Positions 57,771 to 64,000 of a DNA stretch of 64,000 nucleotides are shown here, piece after piece. The stretch lies in contig CM056993.1 of NCBI GenBank assembly GCA_029891345.1, forward strand, positions 111,838,623-111,902,622. The letters are read 5' to 3'. Position numbers and translations under genes: made by a program. Below the pieces are notes generated by a model. It saw only the letters and a list, made by a program, of their open reading frames with translations, made no database searches and had not been told where the DNA came from. Within the stretch, counting starts at the first letter, position 1; every line of letters begins with the position of its first letter. This stretch comes from Dryococelus australis. Its lineage: Eukaryota > Arthropoda > Insecta > Phasmatodea > Phasmatidae.

Positions 57771-59146
57771 TCCAGGCTGCTTACCCTATCCAACAGCCAG
57801 CACCTTTCTCTCCATCAGGCCATGCCTACCCCTTTTTGGACACCTACTATTTGCCTATCTGTTCTATCACACCCCTTATACCTTACCATAGGGCTGGGTG
57901 GGGTACAGCAGCCAAGCAGCGACTAGCTCTGTCTGGAGTACTGGAGAGTAGAGATTCAGGTGTCAGCCAGGTATATACCTGGAAAGAAGGAGGAGGCTGC
58001 TCGTCCAAGAGGGTTGGCTACCAGTTTGTCCAAGCAGTCACAGAGTCTCCTTTGGCACGTGCCACGCACCGTGTTACTGCTCCCGCCGACACCACCGAAG
58101 AAGCCGACTTCCTTAGCATGGCCAGCCAGCACAGACAAAGTAGTCAGACACCAACTATTACCTCTGGATACACCCCTACGCATGCGCCAACCTGACCAGA
58201 TCCAACCAGCGCACCTCCAAAGGCCCAGTGCCAGGTAATTGAAGTGTGAAATGGGCAAACTTTACATAGCAGGCCTCAAGAACAACCCTGTAAGAGCTGC
58301 GACCACTGCTTCTCAGTCGCTCATTGTGTGCGGGGGGGGGGGGGGGGGTTAGAACCTTGGCACCGCCCACAAGCATCCAAACCCAGTAAGGGTGTATGTC
58401 AAGGTATTGGCGAGACAGTACGTGGAACTTGCCAAAGGAAACGGCAGAAGGAATCTCCTGTCTCTTCAGAAGAGCTGAATGTGGTTCTCCTCTGGTGTGT
58501 AGTAGCTTGCAGTTTCCATGCGTATACTCTGTTGGTGCAGTGCTCTGTATCCATGAGGCTCCCAACCAGAGCCAGAGCCTGTTTATCCTCTTTCTCACAT
58601 CCAGCCTTATGGGGAGGCATAAAGTTAGGTTACGGCACAGAGACAGATGGTAGTGGGCGAACTTTAGGAAGGGGCATTGTCTGGCAGTCTAAATGAGTGG
58701 GAATATCTACGATTGGATGGAAAAGCCTGTGTGGCCTCCTGGAGGGCTACGAATTCCCTCACGGTGTGTCACCCATATAGAACGTTTCATCATTTCTTGG
58801 TTATCGGTGTGGATGGTAGGTTACCAGCAACCTCGTGTTCCCTTGGAAGGTACACATTCCATATCCCTAGGGATTGTTTACAGTTGGCCTACTGTGAGTA
58901 CGTTTGCTGGGTGGGACGATGCTGGTAGACCCAAGTACTGCGCAGAAATGGACAATAGTAGGGGGGAGGGTGCTCCTGTGTTAATCATCAAGGCTGGACT
59001 TCACCATAGGTTCCAAGCAACACACGAATATGGAATCCCTGTTGGTTAAATGCTTAAAGGACTATACACAGGGAAGGTAGCATATGCCTACTCTTGAAAG
59101 AGTGTTGGTGGAGCAGTAGGTAAAATTGGGAGGTAGTAGGAACTTG
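57771..59146. other. unassigned GC-richer stretch
   Basis: Several short frames occur, but no known protein was recognised. A run of G lies at 58331-58348. Words like CGTGGCACTTGCCAAAGGA occur near 58055 (minus) and 58425 (plus), hinting at an old inverted duplication. Its origin is unknown. Confidence 0.35.
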
Positions 59147-59256
59147 GATGAGAAGAAAGCAGACTGAGAGTGATAAATACCGCCAAGTTGGAATATGTCT
59201 GGATGAGAAGAAAGCAGACTGAGAGTGATAAATACCGCCAAGTTGGAATATGTCTG
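59147..59256 (+). repeat. perfect 55-bp tandem duplication
   Basis: GATGAGAAGAAAGCAGACTG...GGAATATGTCTG is present twice, at 59147-59201 and 59202-59256, without difference. It is non-coding. The lack of divergence suggests a recent duplication or an assembly artefact. Confidence 0.95.
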
Positions 59257-61009
59257 ATTATTGCCAGAAAAATAGAACATGCATATCCAGCCTGCACCAT
59301 GATTGACATCTGAAGGTCTGAACCTAGGTTGCCAATGAAGGTAGTAGTATGGTCTCTGTAGATGCTGTGGTGCATGGGGCGAGAGTAACCCCAGACTGGC
59401 GGTAGTCAGACTTGAGAGCAAGGAATAACTCAAAACTAGAAAGATTTTTGAAGTCACATGACCTATGTTGAAGGCTTCGGTGCACCTCTGGGGAGAGTAA
59501 CATCTGCAATAGAGTTGCGAGAGTCAGCCCTGAACTAAGAGTCAGCCTTGAACTAAGGATTGCAGTCCTATTTATACCTGAAACACAGGGCCAGCACGGA
59601 TGACATGGGGTAGTAGAGAGAGAGAGGGAGAGAGACAGCGGCGAATATGGCCAAAGGTGGCCGAGCATTGGACTGCGTTTCCCTTCGCGGCCAGTGGCAA
59701 GAGGAGTCGGTAGCGTGCTGGGGTGTGATGTGGGTTGATGACCAGCAGATAGCAACAGCTGGCCTGCATGCCAATCTCTGGGTATCACAACAGGAAGGAC
59801 ACTGGCGTGTATGGCCAAATGCTCTTTTAAAGAGGTGTTGCGACTGTGGTGATCCTTGAGCATGATATAGACATTTCTCATGGTGCTCTCTCTCTCTCTT
59901 GACAGTGGCATATGCTCCCCTTATTCTCAACTCATTTGTTCCATATAAGCAATATGGGAGTCTATAAACGGTCAAAAAGTCAAACTTGTGTGAAAACAAC
60001 TTGAACTACAAGGTAGGGATATGAAGGGCCCATTCTGTATCCGGGGTCTTGAGAGCCAATCTACTCTTGGGATTGGTACTGTGGTACAAAAATGGCGGAA
60101 GGCCTGATTTCTTATGAACATCCCAAAAAGGAAGTTACAAACTCTTAAAGTGGGGTATAAACTTGGAAAATTATTTCATAGCATATGAGCGAAGCTAGTG
60201 GAAAAGAAAAGTACTACGGTATTACAAATACAAGCAACCTAACCTTAAGGGGCTAGCTAAGTTCACTTTGGTGGTGAACTAAGTTTGTCTGGTGGTGGTT
60301 AACGTAACACAAGTTAACTTGCATACTTAATTGAAATTAATGTTATTGAAAATTTATGTGAGAGATTGGCAACTCCTACTTACATTGAAATATAACTTTT
60401 TACAGTTTGCCATCTAAACAAAACAGTTATGGTGGAACCAATTAAAATGATTTTTTTTATAGTTAAAGTTCATGGTATGTATCTCTTGATTTACAACTCT
60501 GGGTAAAGCTACTGGTTTTCAAAGCAATGGTTGCCACTTATGCCTCAAATTTTAGCAAAGCATTTATATGGCCTATAGGCTACGAATTAAGGCTTTACAA
60601 TGCAAAACTGGTGGTACGATGAATTACTAAAAGGTTGACTGTTTGGCAAGTTACGCTCAATGAATAAATTATATGTAGCAAAAACACACATTATTACACA
60701 AATGGAAAGAGAAAACAAAATATGGTAACTTAATTATAGTTAAGCAAGGATTTACAATATACAGTCAAACTTCAATTTTACATAGAATCTTGTTCCCATA
60801 ATTTGTCTGTTCGACCAAGTTGTCCATATGAACTGAAACTGCCAAATTTCGACCCATGTGGTCCTCCCACCCAATCCCTAAACTTGAAAATTGCATTCAA
60901 ACAGCATGTTTTTCTAACTGTGTACATGAATTCATATTCACACCTCTCTGATGGAAAAATCATCAGTAAAATGATACTTTAGTTATGCAGAAAAGAATTT
61001 TGAGCAAGC

Positions 61010-62220
61010 TAAAACTAACAAAATATCTGACAGCAATGCTGCTCATATGCCTGACACAACAGTGGTTATATGGTCTGTGTTAACATCAGGGACTGGCACT
61101 GAAATTGAACTGAATATGAAAATTATGTTTCCTGATTTAAATTTCATTCCGAAGTTGCTGAACTGAAAAGGGAAAAGTCCGTTCTTGTGAAAATGAATTC
61201 AGAAAAATATTTCAGTTCAGATCCCTTTGGACTCGAATAGCAGTTGGAACCGCAACTATATTCGGACAGGAATTGAACTGGAATATGCTAAAGACATTCC
61301 ACAGGACAGAAATTCATAAAGTAATATAATTTTGATACCTTAAAGTATGAATAACACTTTTTCACCAAATTCCCCGGCATTATCAACAGCTATTGTGTGT
61401 GAAACACACCTGCGTATTTACTAGCAAACATCTACCTCATTGCACACCACAGAAACTGACGAAAATGTAACATATCAAGTATATATTATAATGTATAAAA
61501 TATAGGGCCTACTGCTAAAAAATGCAATATTTAAACATTCAGTACTTTTATTAACTCCGCGTGCAAAAAATATACAAGAAAAGTAGCACGGCCATGATGT
61601 ATCCTTCCACCACAGTTGTTGTCATTGAAGAAAAGACGTTTGTAAACAAATGTTTTGAGTCCAATGCACACTTGCATTTTCCTCTTTCCTCGTGTTTCCT
61701 GTTGTGACAGGCACCTCTGAGGCAAAACGTGACACAAACAATGCTTTCACATGCGGTCTCGCTACCTTAGTTACAGTTTTAATGTTAACATTGTTACGGA
61801 CATCTAGTTGTACTTGTTTTCTAGGCGCCGCAGATTTGATTGTTGATGAGCCGCTGGTTGTTGAGGCCTATATATTGATTCAAGTCTGTATTGAAATAAT
61901 ACAGTGTTCCCCAGTAGTCTGAACTGAAATTAAATATTGCAGTTTGGCTATAATAAATGCGAAGACTAAAATTGAACTGATTTGACTGAAAATTCTACTT
62001 TCCGAAATGTAATTCACAAAGTGGTTTCAATTCGAAATAAGTCCGAACTGAAATTAGACAATAAGCCCCAAATTTTCCCAAATTTTCTGAACTGAAAATA
62101 AATGATTCATGTGAAAATACTTAATATTAACACTATATATGAACTGATTTTACTTTAAATACTGCTTTTGGAACTGTAATTAGCAGGGTGGCATAATTTA
62201 AGTTCAAGTCTTTACTGAAA
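61010..62220. repeat. dispersed GAACTGAAATT-type short repeats
   Basis: Words like GAACTGAAATT and TGAACTGAAAA recur irregularly, giving a low-complexity look. No regular period could be set. It includes the second copy of the 140-bp repeat. Confidence 0.4.
61575..61716 (+). repeat. ~140-bp dispersed repeat, copy 2
   Basis: Matches 25765-25905 in the same orientation, including GTAGCACGGCCATGATGTATC-like start, GACGTTTGTAAACAAATG and GAGTCCAATGCACACTTGCA. Confidence 0.75.
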
Positions 62221-62444
62221 CTGGGCAATGAACTCCAAATTTGTCTTTGGGAACTGGAACAGACCTGCCATACCAAAAATGTAATGTACCAGAAACAATT
62301 GCACCTTTGGTTGACACTTTTTCACCCTGTGTTTTGATGTATTAGTTACATTTTTCAAATTCTTTATATTACGCATAACATGGTTCCATGGACACCGTTT
62401 TAACATCACACTAGTACTGAAAATGGCCATAAAAGAGTTCACTA

Positions 62445-62517
62445 AAAGTTATGGGAGAAAGTCACTAAAGGTTACTAAAAGTTATGGGAAAAGTTACTAA
62501 AGGTCACTAAAATTACT
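62445..62517 (+). repeat. short tandem repeat of CACTAAAAGTTATGGGA / AAAGGTTACT words
   Basis: The words ACTAAAAGTTATGGGA and ACTAAAGGT(T/C)ACT alternate over ~70 bp. It lies next to the 3'-truncated BEL/Pao RT and is not coding. Confidence 0.7.
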
Positions 62518-62561
62518 TTTTGGATATCAGTAGACACCCTGAAGACCAAAGGTCACAGTGT

Positions 62562-63404
62562 TCAATTGATATTCAGACAATGACTGATCAGGGAGAATCT
62601 CCAAACAATCTTTTGATAGTGGTGATCTGGAGGTTGCAAGAGTATTTGATGATACTTTTGTAGCATATCTGCAGTGAGTGCTACCAAATAAAAATGAAAA
62701 TGATGCAGGACTGTTACTAGATCAGGCAGGAGCTTCGGGCCAATGAGTAAGTGGTCATTGAGAGACTCACCTTTGCTTGTGTGGGGCGAAGCATCAAATA
62801 CTACCCTCAGTTTGCTCTTTGCACTATCAGGACGAGTGACACATTGGTGTGGAACAAAATAAACATTAGTACTTATGTGTGGAAGCTCTCCAATTAATTC
62901 CATGTGACCTTGATCAAGGTAATCTTGCGAGAATGCATGATACTGAAATTCCAAATGTGGATTTTGAGGCAGCTTGCGCTCTAACGACTGGAATCGATGA
63001 GAGGCACCCGACAGAGAGTCTCCCAAATTTGGACTGTCCCCTTTAAAGGGCAAGGCCACATAATACCTTTCATCCCTTTGACGTGAAACTGTTTCTTTGA
63101 AAATTTTTTTCAGCCTGTTATCTTTGGTTCTAACTGTGAGATGACATGGCACTTCTTCAACTTTCCAGGATTTTTTGATTAAATTATCCACAGGTTCAGG
63201 TGAAGAAAGAAAAAAGGTTTGATGTGAGGGTTCACAGGCTTGCCTTTGGTTTACCGTACCAATCAACAACCAACCAAAGATAGTATTGATTGCAACTGGC
63301 TCTCCAAGTGAACCTCGAATGCTCCCATTGCAAAGAATTTCAGGAAATACTTCGGCACTAAGAAGCATGTTGAGGTTTGTCGTAATTGGGATCTGGAAGT
63401 ACAA
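62562..63404 (-). pseudogene. BEL/Pao protease-RT linker and RT start (second BEL copy)
   Basis: The 280-residue frame reads GSLGEPVAINTIFGWLLIGT, the FGWLLxG motif at the end of the BEL/Pao protease-like region. Later come VEEVPCHLTVRTKDNR and KIFKETVSRQRDERYYVALP, then the RT start YFVPHQCVTRPDSAKSKLRV, VFDASPHTSKGESLNDHLLI and LVALTADMLQKYHQILLQPP. Motif A reads ALTADMLQKY where ALTADIxKMF is usual. The frame ends in KIVWRFS, and the rest of the RT, RNase H and integrase are missing. The frame itself is open, so decay is mainly by truncation. Confidence 0.85.
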
Positions 63405-63735
63405 GGTTCGATAAGTGGGTCCACCCTTGTTTTCTCATAGGCATTTGTGGAACAGGTGATGCAATCTGTGGCAACACAATTGCTTCCACCGTTATTATCT
63501 CATTTGGAAGCACCTGAGAAACTATTTTACAACATGTCTTTCTCTTGGCAGCTGGAAGAGGGGTGTGACACAGCGTGGTTAATGGTAAATTACGCTGGGA
63601 AAATGGTAGTTTCAACTTTCGAAGGTATTCTGGTGTAATGAATGATGCCTGTGAGCCTGGATCGATGAGGGCTCTAACTGAATGTGACTGACTTAAACTG
63701 TCCAAAACTTTCACCACTGCAGTGGATAATAGCAC
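63358..63735 (-). pseudogene. BEL/Pao aspartic protease (second BEL copy)
   Basis: The frame reads SVRALIDPGSQASFITPEYL, with the catalytic DxGS pattern of BEL/Pao proteases (DPGSQ here; DSGSQ or DPGSQ in the family), and later CKIVSQVLPNEIITVEAIVL and the loop with PMRKQGWTHLSNLVLPDPNY. It overlaps the next frame (62562-63404) by a frameshift at about 63360-63400. Upstream sequence is interrupted by pogo-like ends from 63750, so gag is missing. Confidence 0.8.
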
Positions 63736-63749
63736 TGTGGATGACTCTA

Positions 63750-64000
63750 CAGTAAAACCCCTCCATTACAACCCCATTTATTATGACCACCTCTCTATTA
63801 CGACCTAATCCCGAGGAACCGTGAAAAGTTAGGGTCGAAAAAGTAAAAAAATTTGAGGCACGTCTAAAAATAGATACAGTAATCCCTCGCCAACCGCGTT
63901 ATCGTAACCGCTGTTTCAGTTATGCGCAGATTTGTTTTCGTAGACCTTTTCTCCAACTGGGGTACTAGTTTATATTATCCATTGTTTTCAGTCTATAGGA
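63750..64000 (+). mobile_element. two nested pogo/Tigger-like terminal repeats
   Basis: TA-CAGTAAAACCCCTCCATTAC starts at 63750 and continues with TTATGACCACC and TTACGACC words. Inside it, TA-CAGTAATCCCTCGCCAACCG starts at 63877. Both begin with CAGT after TA, as pogo/Tigger-type transposons do. The opposite ends lie beyond the window. The second starts within the first, so it inserted later. Confidence 0.6.

Overview
This window looks like nuclear DNA from a repeat-rich arthropod, most likely an insect with a large genome. That inference rests on AT-rich non-coding DNA, spliced exons with GT/AG borders and introns over 10 kb. The transposon mix also fits: Mag-like and other Ty3/Gypsy elements, BEL/Pao, a hAT element with a ZMYM/DUF4371-type transposase, TA-flanked MITEs, pogo/Tigger-like ends and tRNA-headed SINEs. 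The species cannot be named from the sequence.

Only one host gene is clear: an axonemal-type dynein heavy chain on the + strand. Four exons are visible, at 28436-28606, 29673-29865, 45002-45149 and 55792-55992. Their order and splice phases are mutually consistent, and they encode part of the N-terminal tail. The introns between them are about 1.1, 15.1 and 10.6 kb, and the last two are packed with mobile-element debris.

Region by region. 1-1399 has no gene. 1400-3450 is a Mag-like Gypsy remnant (+) followed by a ~140-bp tandem repeat. 4130-8424 is a nearly full-length but broken Gypsy element (-) with a PHD-like finger in its gag and a tRNA-Lys-type primer site. 8560-10550 is a 5'-truncated BEL/Pao element (+). 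10553-15840 is AT-rich, with a SINE head and a ~400-bp foldback element. 16114-24620 is a Gypsy element (+) broken by a 786-bp MITE and by a 4.36-kb Mag-like element (-) whose short LTRs, polypurine tract and near-matching target duplication are visible.

25.7-28.4 kb holds dispersed repeats. 30360-31345 is a 51-bp minisatellite (about 19 units), followed by a SINE. 34078-38187 is a Mag-like Gypsy element (-) with 59-bp LTRs and a perfect 5-bp target duplication. 39282-44043 is a dead hAT element carrying a second TIR-flanked insertion, and a second copy of the MITE family follows it. 45.2-48.8 kb holds a poorly resolved Cys-rich gag-like region (-). 49.1-52.07 kb is Gypsy pol (+) ending in an AT-hook-like tail. 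52-62.5 kb is mostly unassigned, with short tandem duplications. 62562-63735 is BEL/Pao protease and RT (-), next to two nested pogo-like ends.

All transposon genes carry stops, frameshifts, deletions or lost catalytic residues, so none looks functional here. The main interest is the dynein gene's splice structure, the datable nested insertions, very short LTRs and the minisatellite. I found no convincing new multi-gene system.
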